Origin: Bacteroidales bacterium
GTDB lineage: Bacteria; Bacteroidota; Bacteroidia; Bacteroidales; UBA1556
Reading direction: 5' to 3'
Length of the DNA: 33,770 nt
Assembly (NCBI GenBank): GCA_016937295.1
Contig: JAFGWF010000166.1
Location: 1-33,770, forward strand
The notes under the pieces: model-generated
What the model was told of the DNA's origin: nothing
The model's database searches: none
Seen by the model: the letters and a program-made list of their open reading frames with translations, nothing else
Part shown: positions 7,744 to 16,735 of the stretch, one piece after another
Position numbering within the stretch: position 1 is the first letter of the stretch
Layout: each line of letters begins with the position of its first letter
Position numbers and translations under genes: made by a program

Positions 7744-9156
7744 CTACTTTACCAAAAGTCGGGGCTCCATCATTTCAAACATACTGTATTTCACACCTTC
7801 GCGACCCAAACCGGAATTTTTCACGCCGCCATAGGGCATGTGATCCACTCTAAAAGTTGTTATATCATTGATAATCACGCCACCGACTTCCAAATGCCGA
7901 TGAGCATAATCCATCTGCTGAATGGAATTCGTAAAAACTGCTGCTTGTAAACCATAATCACTATTATTTATTTCCGCAACAGCTTGTTCAAAGGAATCAA
8001 CAGGTTCTAAAGTTACCACCGGACCAAAAATCTCCAAGGCACAAACCTTCATGGCAGGTTTGGTTTCAGTAAGCACCGTTGGAGGATAATAACTACCATC
8101 ACGCTGTCCGCCACAAAGTAATTTTGCGCCCTCTTCAACAGCTTCATTCACCCAATCTTCCACGCGCATGGCATTTGCTTCATCAATCATGGCACTAATC
8201 TCTGTATCAGGATTTTCCGGTGCTCCCCTCTTCAAGTTTTTAGCTAATTCCACAAAACGAGTTGCAAATTGGTCGAAAACCCCGTTTTCGACATAAATCC
8301 TCTGAGAATGAATACAAACCTGACCACTATAAGCAAAAGCACCTGCAACACATTTTTTTACGGCAGTTTCCAAATCGGCTGAATTAGTCACAATCACTCC
8401 TGCATTTCCTCCCAATTCTAAAAGCACCTTTTTGCGTCCCGCTTGAGATTTCATCTTCCAACCCACAGCCGGTGAGCCGGTAAAGGACAAAAGTTTAATT
8501 CTATCGTCAGTTACCAAAAGATTACCTGTTTTGCGATCCATCGGCATGATAGAAACAGCTCCTTTTGGCAGGTCGGTTTCATCTATAATCTTAGCAAGAG
8601 CCAAAGTTGAAAGCGGGGTGGAAGTAGATGGTTTTAGAATTATCGGACAACCGGAAGCGATGGCCGGAGCTAATTTATGCACAGCCAAATTCATTGGAAA
8701 ATTAAACGGTGCTATTCCTGCCACAAGACCCACCGGAAAATATTTTACAATGCCTTGTTTTCCTTCTCCTGCCGGAGTCCAATCGAGGCTAAGCAGTTCA
8801 CCCGGATGCCTTTTTGCCTCTTCGGCTGCCACAACGAAAGTTTGAATGGCACGGTCGATTTCACCTTTGGCATAACGCCATGGTTTTCCGGCCTCTAAAG
8901 CCAATAACTCTGACAAATGCCGATGTGAATCTTGCATCTTCTCAGCAATCTCCATAAGAATTTTATACTTTTTCCATGAAGGAAGTTGCGCCACCTCCCC
9001 TTGAACCGAAAGAGCAAGTTGAATAGCTAATTCCAACTGTTTTTCATCTGCCTGTCCTGCTCTGGCAATCCGCTTATTATCAAAAGGATTTAACACATCC
9101 AAATAGGTTGTTGAATCCGTAAAATTGCCCGCTAAATAAATTTTATAAGTCTCCAT
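7744..9156 (-). CDS. NAD(P)-dependent aldehyde dehydrogenase
   Basis: This 470-residue protein belongs to the aldehyde dehydrogenase superfamily, which oxidises aldehydes to acids. Key residues are visible: N152 in PFNFPMN, K175 in ILKPS for the cofactor, FTGSPAVG (225-232), E247 in LELGG, and the catalytic cysteine C281 in SGQVCIHSQRIYV. The tail has EIFGPVV and PYGGVKNSGLGREG. The sequence looks most like the lactaldehyde/phosphorylated-aldehyde branch (ALDH family 21-like) rather than betaine-aldehyde or acylating enzymes; the substrate cannot be told from sequence. Its ATG lies inside the end of the DAHP synthase/chorismate mutase gene (14-nt overlap), so the two are translated from one message. 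Confidence 0.88.
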   Translation of the reverse strand: METYKIYLAGNFTDSTTYLDVLNPFDNKRIARAGQADEKQLELAIQLALSVQGEVAQLPSWKKYKILMEIAEKMQDSHRHLSELLALEAGKPWRYAKGEIDRAIQTFVVAAEEAKRHPGELLSLDWTPAGEGKQGIVKYFPVGLVAGIAPFNFPMNLAVHKLAPAIASGCPIILKPSTSTPLSTLALAKIIDETDLPKGAVSIMPMDRKTGNLLVTDDRIKLLSFTGSPAVGWKMKSQAGRKKVLLELGGNAGVIVTNSADLETAVKKCVAGAFAYSGQVCIHSQRIYVENGVFDQFATRFVELAKNLKRGAPENPDTEISAMIDEANAMRVEDWVNEAVEEGAKLLCGGQRDGSYYPPTVLTETKPAMKVCALEIFGPVVTLEPVDSFEQAVAEINNSDYGLQAAVFTNSIQQMDYAHRHLEVGGVIINDITTFRVDHMPYGGVKNSGLGREGVKYSMFEMMEPRLLVK

Positions 9157-10255
9157 TATTTGGTTTTTTAGTTAAAAGCTTCGTTTGAACTTGAATGGAT
9201 TCTTTATGTACCAACTGCAACAACTTGAGGATAAAAGCAGAATCTAATCCAAGCTCCTTTCCGGTTTTCAGGCGCGAAATCATCATTTGACGTAATCGTT
9301 CAATCTGAAGGATAGTGATATTATTTTCCATTTTAATTCGGCCAATCCCTTCAATTTTTTCCATTCTTCGCGATAATATTTGAAGCAATTCGGAATCAAT
9401 ATGGTCGATTTCACGGCGAATTTCGGTAAGTATCGACTCGAAATCTTCAGTTCCAAATTCTTGACGAAGATTCAATTTATTCAAAATTTTGCTTAGAGAA
9501 GCTGGTGTGAGTTGTTGATTAGCGTCAGTTTTAGCATGATTCGGATGAAAATGACTTTCAATCATCAACCCGTCCATGGCCAAGTCTAATGCTTTTTGAG
9601 CAACTTCAGCAACTAAACTTCGCTTTCCGCTGATATGGGACGGATCTGTAATTACCGGCAAATCAGGGTTTAATCTCTTCAGTTCGATGGGCAATTCCCA
9701 CATGGGGAGATTTCGAAACGGGCCATTGTCGTAGGTATAAAATCCCCGATGAACGGCGCCCAATTTTCGCACTCCAGCCTTGTTGATTCGTTCCAAAGCG
9801 CCAATCCAAAGTTTAAGGTCGGGGTGCAGCGGATTTTTTACTAAAACAGGAATATCAACCCCTTGCAAAGCTTCCGCAATTTCTTGCACCGAAAAGGGAT
9901 TTGCAGTAGTGCGAGCTCCAATCCAAAGTAAGTCGATTCCAGCTTTGAGGCTCAATTCAACATGCGAGGGCATAGCTACTTCAACAGCCATTTTAAGTCC
10001 GGTTAACGCCTTAGCTTCGGCAAGCCACGGCAGCGCTTTTTCGCCAAGACCTTCAAAACCATCAGGTCGGGTTCGCGGCTTCCAAAGGCCTGCACGATAA
10101 TAGGTTACCTTATTCAGCGAAGCAATTTGCGAAGCAGTCGAAATAACCTGATGTCGGGTTTCAGCGCTACAAGGACCGGCAATAATCAACGGAAAATTCG
10201 GATCTATTGGATTAAAAGAATCATAGAAAGAGTCAGTATCAAGATTTATGCTCAT
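9143..10255 (-). CDS. Bifunctional DAHP synthase / chorismate mutase
   Basis: The N-terminal part (about 20-265) is a class I DAHP synthase, joining phosphoenolpyruvate and erythrose 4-phosphate in the first step of aromatic amino-acid synthesis. Motifs are AGPCSAE (26-32), KPRTRPDGFEG (59-69), VLVKNP, and ITDPSHISG. The C-terminal part (about 272-365) is an AroQ-type chorismate mutase, converting chorismate to prephenate: EIRREIDHIDSELLQILSRRMEKIEGIGRIKMENNI. This fusion is usual in Bacteroidota. I chose the ATG at 10255 (MSINL). A GTG at 10279 would add eight codons, but it overlaps a -7 box at 10279-10286, so the transcript should begin downstream of it. The stop overlaps the aldehyde dehydrogenase start. 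Confidence 0.9.
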   Translation of the reverse strand: MSINLDTDSFYDSFNPIDPNFPLIIAGPCSAETRHQVISTASQIASLNKVTYYRAGLWKPRTRPDGFEGLGEKALPWLAEAKALTGLKMAVEVAMPSHVELSLKAGIDLLWIGARTTANPFSVQEIAEALQGVDIPVLVKNPLHPDLKLWIGALERINKAGVRKLGAVHRGFYTYDNGPFRNLPMWELPIELKRLNPDLPVITDPSHISGKRSLVAEVAQKALDLAMDGLMIESHFHPNHAKTDANQQLTPASLSKILNKLNLRQEFGTEDFESILTEIRREIDHIDSELLQILSRRMEKIEGIGRIKMENNITILQIERLRQMMISRLKTGKELGLDSAFILKLLQLVHKESIQVQTKLLTKKPNNGDL

Positions 10256-10278
10256 TATTTTCAACTTATTTTCAGCCA

Positions 10279-10286
10279 CAAAATTA
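10279..10286 (-). promoter_or_regulatory. -7 promoter box for the DAHP synthase/ALDH pair
   Basis: The minus strand reads TAATTTTG, an exact TAnnTTTG match, 24 bp before the ATG at 10255. It supports that ATG over the upstream GTG and suggests a promoter separate from the mannosidase genes. No clean TTTG -33 box is seen. Confidence 0.5.
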
Positions 10287-10330
10287 GGCTGTTTTTCTTG
10301 AAAACACTATCAGACTTTTAGCCGATTTTC

Positions 10331-13210
10331 TTAATTAACCTCAATTTCGTCGATAAAAATAAACGCATCGAAACCTGCACCAAGATGCCATGATGGTAGT
10401 TTGCCAAAATTTTTTGCCTTCACTTTTACATATCTTGCCTTGGCAACTTTTTGTAAATCAACTGTTAACCTCATAGTTCGGGAGGTATAATCATCTGCCT
10501 TTTCGCTATGCAAAACCTCTCCAACAGCAGTAAAATCGTTTCCATCATCCGATACAGAAATTTCCATTTTTGTGGGGAAAAGAATCCATGAGCGAGTATC
10601 CTGAAGAAATCCGGCACTTACAGAACGAACATTCGTTGCTTTTTTTAAGTCAATAATCGCCTCAAAATCTTGTCCTTGATAACCTTGCCAGTCGCCTTTT
10701 CGCCAGTTTTCGGAGCCATAAATACCGTCCACCAATCCATCGAATCCCCCGGCAGAATACTGTGGATTATATTCCGAAATCAGATTTACTGAAAAATCAT
10801 TTGGCTTTTTGTAAAACTGTGCCGTAGAAATTCCACTACTCTCACCTTTATCATCCACTGCAACACATTGTATTACAGATGTTTTATCAATAAAAAAAGG
10901 AAGAGAATATACCATTCCGGACTCTAAAGGATTGCTGCCATCAGTGGTATAAAGAAGTTTTGCGGATTGTTTGTTTGGCATGGAAAGACTAATCTCCAAA
11001 TTATTCACAAAACTTCTGCCCGAAGCCTTGATAAGAGGAGCAACAAGAATGGATTCTATGGTTTCTTCAAGGGGAGGCAACATAGTATCGCCCAAAGTAA
11101 CCGCTTCATTTGTCATATAAAAATCCATCGTGCCCCCTTTCATTAAATCGGCATAGTTTAGAGCCAAAGGAGTCTCAATTTCTTTCTTATTTACAAGAAT
11201 TTTGATTGGAAAAACATTTTGATTGGAAAGATCTAAAGCATTAAATTCAAAGGTATTACCGTTCTCTAAATGCAAGATAATTTTATCAAAATAAGGAGCA
11301 TTTATTAGGAAATAGTTGGAGCCGGGATTTATTTGATAAATACCCATCGCATTCATGACAAACCAAGCGCTCATTTGCCCACAATCTTCATTTCCAATCA
11401 ATCCATCAGGTTGAGACGTATAAAACTCGTCCATAATTTTTCTCACAATTCGCTGTGTTTTGTCGGTGCGCCCTGCGTATTGATACAAATAAGCTTTATG
11501 ATGACTCGGTTCGTTTCCATGTGCATATTGTCCGATGAGACCGGTGATATCGACCTGTGTGCGTCCGGTAGTTTGAGTTGGAGCCTTAATAAGTTCATCC
11601 AATTTTGCCTCAAAAGCCATTTTACCGCCCATTTGTTCCATAAGTCCATAAATATCATGCGGAACAAAAAAAGAATATTGCCAACTATTGCCTTCCGTAA
11701 AATAATTATTCACCTCTCTTGGGTCGAAAGGCGCAATCCAGTCACCATTTTTTCTGGGTCGCATGAAATTTGTTTGTGGGTCAAAAAGATTTTTCCAAGC
11801 TTGTGATCTTTTCATATATTCCTGATAAACTGCATCTTCCCCAATAGCCTGAGCCATTTGAGCAATGCACCAATCATCGTAAGCATATTCCAATGTTTTT
11901 GATACTGATTCGTGTTCATCCTCAACATTCAAGTATCCGTTTTTGATATATGCCGGCAAACCAAGATGATTCCAAGTGGCACTTTTCTGCATGGCTTCTA
12001 ACGCCAGCTTCGTATCGAAATCGTTAATCCCTTTTGCAACAGCGTCTGCAATCACCGAAACGGAATGATAACCAATCATGCAATCGGTTTCGTTGGAAGC
12101 AAATTCCCAAACCGGCAAGCGTCCACCTTGTTGATACTGAGCCAGAAAAGTATGGATAAAATCGGAAGTGCGTTTTCGGTCGATGATGGTATAAAGCGGA
12201 TGCGTTGCTCTAAAAGTATCCCAAAGTGAAAATACGGTATAATAATCGAAATTTTCGGCTGTGTGAATTTTATTATCTCTTCCCCGATATTGTCGATTTA
12301 CGTCCATCGCTATATTTGGCTGAATCATAACATGATAGAGTGCGGAATAAAACACTGTAACCTTATCTTTCTGGCTTGATTTCACTTCAATTTTGCTTAA
12401 AGCATCATTCCAAACTTTATTAGCCTCTTTTTTTTGTTGATTAAAATTCCAATGAGGAATTTCCGTTTCTAAATTCAATTTTGCGCCCTCAGTGCTCACA
12501 AAGGAAAAACCTGTTTTGATGAGAATTTCACCGCTTGAAGTCGAAAAGTCTAAAAGAATCTTGGTTGAGTCTAAATTAAAAGTATAACTAAATGGCTCCG
12601 AAAAAACACTATAACCATAAGCATGTTGATTTTCAGCCCATGCACGACTTATTCGTTTCATTTTTAGGGTTTTATTGTCAACCACCTTAATAAAACCTTC
12701 TAAAAGTACATCTCGATGATTCAGGTCAATTATCACCAACTTCTTTTCATTAGGGAACGTATATCGCTGAAAACCAACACGCGTAGAAGCCGTTAAATCT
12801 ACCTGAATACCGTTGTTGAGTGTAACGGAATAGAAGCCCGGCGAAGCCATTTCGTTTTCATGTGAAAATGCAGCTTCGTAAGTTTTTGACTCAAGAGATG
12901 CGACTTCTGCGATTGGCATCATCATAAAATCGCCATAGTCGCTCACTCCCGTACCGCTCAAATGGGTATGGGAGAAGCCATAAATGAGACTGTCGCTGAA
13001 GTGATAACCTCCGCAGCCATCCCAACTGCCATCGATGCGCGTATCCGGTGAAAGTTGAACCATTCCAAAAGGCAAAGTTGCTCCCGGATACGTATGACCA
13101 TGACCGCCGGTGCCAATAAAAGGATTAACAAAATCCGTCCACTCTTTGGATTTTGAACAACCGCCAAGAAGAAAGATAAATGCAATGAAAACGATTGATT
13201 TATAGAACAT
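10331..13210 (-). CDS. GH92 family alpha-mannosidase lipoprotein with C-terminal F5/8-type domain
   Basis: GH92 enzymes are calcium-dependent exo-alpha-mannosidases that trim mannose from N-glycans and other mannans. This 959-residue protein starts with a lipoprotein signal (LLGGC, Cys18), so it is membrane-anchored. The GH92 core (about 25-715) shows VNPFIGTGGHGHTYPGA, GCGGYHFSDSLIYGFSHTH, ATWNHLGLPAYI, EYAYDDWCIAQMA, HGNEPSHHKAYLYQYAG and the GNEDCGQMSAWFVMNA segment near the catalytic acid. After it come a chitobiase C-terminal-like segment (about 725-800, LLYTTDGSNP) and a discoidin/F5-8 type C domain (about 805-959, with ARYVKVKAKNFG), likely carbohydrate binding. The linkage specificity cannot be read. 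It follows the GH2 gene on the same strand after 109 bp. Confidence 0.93.
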   Translation of the reverse strand: MFYKSIVFIAFIFLLGGCSKSKEWTDFVNPFIGTGGHGHTYPGATLPFGMVQLSPDTRIDGSWDGCGGYHFSDSLIYGFSHTHLSGTGVSDYGDFMMMPIAEVASLESKTYEAAFSHENEMASPGFYSVTLNNGIQVDLTASTRVGFQRYTFPNEKKLVIIDLNHRDVLLEGFIKVVDNKTLKMKRISRAWAENQHAYGYSVFSEPFSYTFNLDSTKILLDFSTSSGEILIKTGFSFVSTEGAKLNLETEIPHWNFNQQKKEANKVWNDALSKIEVKSSQKDKVTVFYSALYHVMIQPNIAMDVNRQYRGRDNKIHTAENFDYYTVFSLWDTFRATHPLYTIIDRKRTSDFIHTFLAQYQQGGRLPVWEFASNETDCMIGYHSVSVIADAVAKGINDFDTKLALEAMQKSATWNHLGLPAYIKNGYLNVEDEHESVSKTLEYAYDDWCIAQMAQAIGEDAVYQEYMKRSQAWKNLFDPQTNFMRPRKNGDWIAPFDPREVNNYFTEGNSWQYSFFVPHDIYGLMEQMGGKMAFEAKLDELIKAPTQTTGRTQVDITGLIGQYAHGNEPSHHKAYLYQYAGRTDKTQRIVRKIMDEFYTSQPDGLIGNEDCGQMSAWFVMNAMGIYQINPGSNYFLINAPYFDKIILHLENGNTFEFNALDLSNQNVFPIKILVNKKEIETPLALNYADLMKGGTMDFYMTNEAVTLGDTMLPPLEETIESILVAPLIKASGRSFVNNLEISLSMPNKQSAKLLYTTDGSNPLESGMVYSLPFFIDKTSVIQCVAVDDKGESSGISTAQFYKKPNDFSVNLISEYNPQYSAGGFDGLVDGIYGSENWRKGDWQGYQGQDFEAIIDLKKATNVRSVSAGFLQDTRSWILFPTKMEISVSDDGNDFTAVGEVLHSEKADDYTSRTMRLTVDLQKVAKARYVKVKAKNFGKLPSWHLGAGFDAFIFIDEIEVN

Positions 13211-13319
13211 AACGTTATAATTGTGGTTAAAAAATCAGGTTAACAAAAATGTGTCTTATGGTCTGAACCAAAAGGCCAAAATTAGAAAAAAATTTAAATG
13301 TTTTATTACGTATTTAACA

Positions 13320-15818
13320 TTAATTTAATGAACCGTTAAAGTAGAGAACATAAATGGAATCAGGACGAAGTGACAAAGAATTTAACCGCCTATATTTTAT
13401 TCGAATCGGTTTGTTTGGCAATAAGTCTATGAAATTATCATCGAAAACAGTATTGGATTCTTGCAACCAAATATGGCGTGCAACATGGTCAGACTCTAAT
13501 TCAATATACTGATTATCAATTTGTTTTATAGATATTTTTGGCTTAGGAAAATCCCAATCTTTATAGTTTTGAAAAAAATAAACCTCTTGAATCGACTTTT
13601 GATTATCCATAAAAATTTCAACATAAGCCACATAAGGCTCAGCGGACGAAATACGATATAAATGGATAGAATCTGTTATAAAGGGAATATTTGATTGTGC
13701 TTCAATAGCTAATTCTCTATTAATCAATATTTTTCCGGAAAAAGTGACAATCTGAAATTTTATTAATATGGATTTTTTTTCCATGTAATCTGAAACAACA
13801 TAAAGGTATAGGCTGGAATCACGCTGTTGAAAAACAGGCAAAACGGGAGAAAAACTATGTTTCACTTGATAATATGCCGGTTTTGGGGATTTGTAAAAAT
13901 CTATTAAACTCCATGAAACAACCGGCCAACTGTCGTTGAATTGCCAAAGTAGGGAGCCCATGCAGTATGGCTTGGCCAAACGATGGCTTTCAATGGCTGT
14001 TTTAAACGCCTTAGCTTGAAGCAGTTGGGAAAAATAGATGTATTCCAAAAAATCATTTGACTGTGGAAAATCTCTTCTTAAATAGAGGTTGATAGTTTCA
14101 TAGCCGGTTGGATGTTTTTGATGATTTTGCATCGATTCTGAACCCAAAAACAGCTCATCTTTTGGAATAAATTTTTGCAAAGAGTGTAAATTTGGCAGCC
14201 CTTGAAAGCCATATTCAGAAACAAATCGGCCAACTTTAGAGCGATATTTCTCAAAAGGTTCGTTTCCCCACCAAACGCCCCAATAATGAATGTCGCCTTG
14301 CGTAAGACTTTCAGGCCGTCCCCAGCCTGTTGTGGGAGAAGAAGGATGATATGGTCTGTGCGAATCGTGAAGAGCCAAAATCTTTGGAATCCTTTCCTCA
14401 AAAATGGTCAAGTATTCCGACCATAAAAAGGTGGAATCGGACTTGGAATAACCAAATTGTTTTTGCCAACCCCAGTTATGCCATGCCTCACTTATCTCAT
14501 TGTTTCCGCACCAAAGCACCAAGGAAGGATGATTTCGTAAACGGAATATCTGTTGCGTAATTTCTTCATTTACAGATTGTAAAAAATCCTTGTTCGCCGG
14601 ATACATGGTGCCGGCAAACATAAAATCTTGCCAAACCATTATTCCCAAACTATCACAAATTTGGTAGAAAATATCCGATTCGTAAATGCCGCCCCCCCAT
14701 ACGCGAACCATATTCATGTTGGCCTCTTTTACTTTCGTAAGATAGAAAAGATAATCGCTCTGCTTAACTTGCGAAGGAAAATGATGAAACGGAATCAAAT
14801 TGGCTCCTTTGGCAAATACAGGTTTTTCATCGACAGAAAAATAAAACTCAGACCCAAATTTATCCTTCGGTTGATGAAGTCGTATGTTTCGAAATCCGAA
14901 TTTAACCCGTTGATTATCTATTAGTTGATTATTGTCGAACAGACTAAACTCAAAGATGTAAAGGTTTTGATCTCCCATATCATGTGGCCACCATTTTTGC
15001 GGATTAGAAAGAAATCCATCTATCCAAACAGTTGCTGAATCGACCTTCAACATAAAAACATCTTCAATATGATTTTGGGGATTATAAACTTGAATTCGCA
15101 GTCGCAAACCTTCTTTAGATGCAAACTTCACATTCGATTTCATTCGATAAAATGCCGTGTCGGTCGTTAGATTTGATTGGCTAATCGAAATTTCTTGTAG
15201 CCGGGCTTTATTCCAAAAGTTCAACTTAACATCCTTCCAAATACCCACTCCCCGCAATTTTGCTCCCCAATCCCAACCAAACATATACTGAGCTTTGCGA
15301 ATATAAACACGCTGATTTTCAGGCCGCACAATAGAATCCTTTTGGCAATAAAACTGGGCTTTTGAAATTGCAGGTTGAAAATGAATTTGAAGATGATTTA
15401 AGCCTTTCCGTAAGACTGGTTTTACATCCAAACGCCAAAGAATGAACATATTGTCGGTAGAAGCAATACGCTGATTATTGAGAAAAATTTGGGAATAACT
15501 ATCTATACCTTCAAAAATCAACTCCACAAAATCGTGATTAAACTCAGCATCAGACACATAAAACTCAACTTGATAAATAAAGGCCAAACTATCAACCCAC
15601 TGAACTTTGAGCTCGTTAGTTTCAATAAAAGGATCGGGTATTAATTGATTGTTAAACAAGTCGATAAACACATTGCCGGGGAGTTTTGCTTCATATTGAT
15701 TGGTTTTACCTGCTTGTTGAAAAGTCCATTTTTCAGCACTAAGATTTCTTTCAATAATTTGGTTAAATGCAAAAAGTCTGACAAAAAGAAAGATACAAAT
15801 TAGCAAAGTTTTTATCAT
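13320..15818 (-). CDS. GH2 family beta-mannosidase
   Basis: This 832-residue protein has a signal peptide (about 1-18) and the GH2 layout: a jelly-roll sugar-binding domain (WTFQQAG through VYIRKAQYMFGWDWG), an immunoglobulin-like domain, and a TIM barrel from about residue 330. The acid/base is E441 in LWCGNNE and the nucleophile is E535 in FVSEYGFQ. The WGWDWG-like motif (FGWDWGAKL), VRVWGGGIYE and WQDFMFAGTMYP are typical of beta-mannosidase rather than beta-galactosidase. It would release beta-linked mannose, such as the core mannose of N-glycans, in the periplasm. Its ATG overlaps the CutC stop (ATGA, 15815-15818), so translation is coupled to the gene before it. Confidence 0.9.
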   Translation of the reverse strand: MIKTLLICIFLFVRLFAFNQIIERNLSAEKWTFQQAGKTNQYEAKLPGNVFIDLFNNQLIPDPFIETNELKVQWVDSLAFIYQVEFYVSDAEFNHDFVELIFEGIDSYSQIFLNNQRIASTDNMFILWRLDVKPVLRKGLNHLQIHFQPAISKAQFYCQKDSIVRPENQRVYIRKAQYMFGWDWGAKLRGVGIWKDVKLNFWNKARLQEISISQSNLTTDTAFYRMKSNVKFASKEGLRLRIQVYNPQNHIEDVFMLKVDSATVWIDGFLSNPQKWWPHDMGDQNLYIFEFSLFDNNQLIDNQRVKFGFRNIRLHQPKDKFGSEFYFSVDEKPVFAKGANLIPFHHFPSQVKQSDYLFYLTKVKEANMNMVRVWGGGIYESDIFYQICDSLGIMVWQDFMFAGTMYPANKDFLQSVNEEITQQIFRLRNHPSLVLWCGNNEISEAWHNWGWQKQFGYSKSDSTFLWSEYLTIFEERIPKILALHDSHRPYHPSSPTTGWGRPESLTQGDIHYWGVWWGNEPFEKYRSKVGRFVSEYGFQGLPNLHSLQKFIPKDELFLGSESMQNHQKHPTGYETINLYLRRDFPQSNDFLEYIYFSQLLQAKAFKTAIESHRLAKPYCMGSLLWQFNDSWPVVSWSLIDFYKSPKPAYYQVKHSFSPVLPVFQQRDSSLYLYVVSDYMEKKSILIKFQIVTFSGKILINRELAIEAQSNIPFITDSIHLYRISSAEPYVAYVEIFMDNQKSIQEVYFFQNYKDWDFPKPKISIKQIDNQYIELESDHVARHIWLQESNTVFDDNFIDLLPNKPIRIKYRRLNSLSLRPDSIYVLYFNGSLN

Positions 15819-16489
15819 GTTCGCAAGATTTGAATCATAGATTTAAGTTCCTCAATATCTGCATATTCGTCATCGCCCAAAATGGCTGAAGTATGAAAAT
15901 AATCTCCATCGAAACCATTTTTCAATTCCGACAAATTTGCTGACCGAACTCCTCCGCCCACGACAAAATTTATGCGGTTTAGGGAAAGTTTTTTCAAGTT
16001 GTTCAGCATCTCCAATCCATCAATAGCTGTGGACCTGTGCCCGGAGGTCAAGATATTTCTAAAACCACAGTCGATGCAATCTTGCAGAGCGATTTCAGGA
16101 TTCGGTGTCCTATCGAAAGCCCGATGAAACGTTGTTGGAAAAGGAGTGCATAGTTCCACCAATTGACAGTTTATTTCTTTATCTATCAACAACTTATCAT
16201 TTAAAACTCCAAATACAAAACCATCAGCCCCATGATTTTTAAAAACCTCAATGGATTTTTTCATTTCAGATAATTCCGAAGGAGAATACGTAAAATTGCC
16301 TCCTCTGGGACGAATCATCACATAAATCGGTATGGATGCTCTTTTACGTAACTGTTTATATTCCTGAATATTAGGCGTGATTCCACCGGATAAAAAATCG
16401 GCACAAAACTCAATTCTATCCACTTCGGCTTCTATTCCCGTGAGAGCCGACTTTAAATTAAAGGCCGCAAGTTCCAATTGTTTAATCAT
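15815..16489 (-). CDS. cutC: CutC family TIM-barrel protein
   Basis: The 224-residue protein has CutC family hallmarks: LELAAFNLKSA, DRIEFCADFLSGGITPN, IYVMIRPRGGNFTYS, GADGFVFGVL, TFHRAFD, ILTSGHRSTAIDG and VVGGGVRSANL. The name comes from an E. coli copper-tolerance phenotype later attributed to the small RNA MicL encoded at the same locus, so the protein's job is unsettled. I start it at ATG 16489 because the family motif begins right there (MIKQLEL) and a TATTTTTG -7 box lies 17 bp upstream; the open frame runs on to 16663 without family similarity. Here it is coupled by an ATGA overlap to a beta-mannosidase, which points to glycan metabolism. Confidence 0.88.
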   Translation of the reverse strand: MIKQLELAAFNLKSALTGIEAEVDRIEFCADFLSGGITPNIQEYKQLRKRASIPIYVMIRPRGGNFTYSPSELSEMKKSIEVFKNHGADGFVFGVLNDKLLIDKEINCQLVELCTPFPTTFHRAFDRTPNPEIALQDCIDCGFRNILTSGHRSTAIDGLEMLNNLKKLSLNRINFVVGGGVRSANLSELKNGFDGDYFHTSAILGDDEYADIEELKSMIQILRT

Positions 16490-16505
16490 GGCTATGGTTT
16501 GCCTA

Positions 16506-16513
16506 CAAAAATA
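16506..16513 (-). promoter_or_regulatory. -7 promoter box for the cutC-mannosidase genes
   Basis: The minus strand reads TATTTTTG, an exact TAnnTTTG match, with predicted start of transcription near 16500 and the ATG at 16489. This supports the short start for cutC. No clear -33 box. Confidence 0.45.
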
Positions 16514-16735
16514 AAAATTTATAAACCTGAGACTATAAAGATTTTTTGCGCTGCGTTTATTTTGCATCCCGTCGATATATCGGCACAAATCGTAAGAGCA
16601 ACTGGCAATATCGAAAATCTTAAAATTCTCTTCACTTAAATTAACCAACCTCATAATTTTCAAACAAATGTCTTTAATACTTTTGACGCCTTCATTCCTG
16701 TCAAGGAATTATTGATAACGAAATTCAAGTTTAAA

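Noticed and set aside
11333-11806. 157-codon plus-strand frame inside the GH92 gene
   Set aside because: It is antisense to conserved GH92 core sequence and its translation is low-complexity without any family pattern.
13209-13218. Palindrome ATAACGTTAT at the GH92 start codon as an operator
   Set aside because: It is only 10 bp and AT-rich, has no second copy nearby and overlaps the start codon; too little to call a site.
14692-14698. Run of seven C residues in the GH2 gene, possible phase-variable tract
   Set aside because: It encodes the conserved VRVWGGGIYE motif of the family, is short for a slipping tract, and the frame is intact.
15815-16489. Copper-resistance system because of the cutC name
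   Set aside because: No copper pump, sensor or oxidase is nearby, and the E. coli phenotype behind the name was traced to a small RNA at that locus.
16490-16663. N-terminal extension of the CutC-family protein
   Set aside because: The extra 58 residues show no similarity to the family, and a -7 promoter box lies inside this stretch at 16506-16513, so the ATG at 16489 is preferred.
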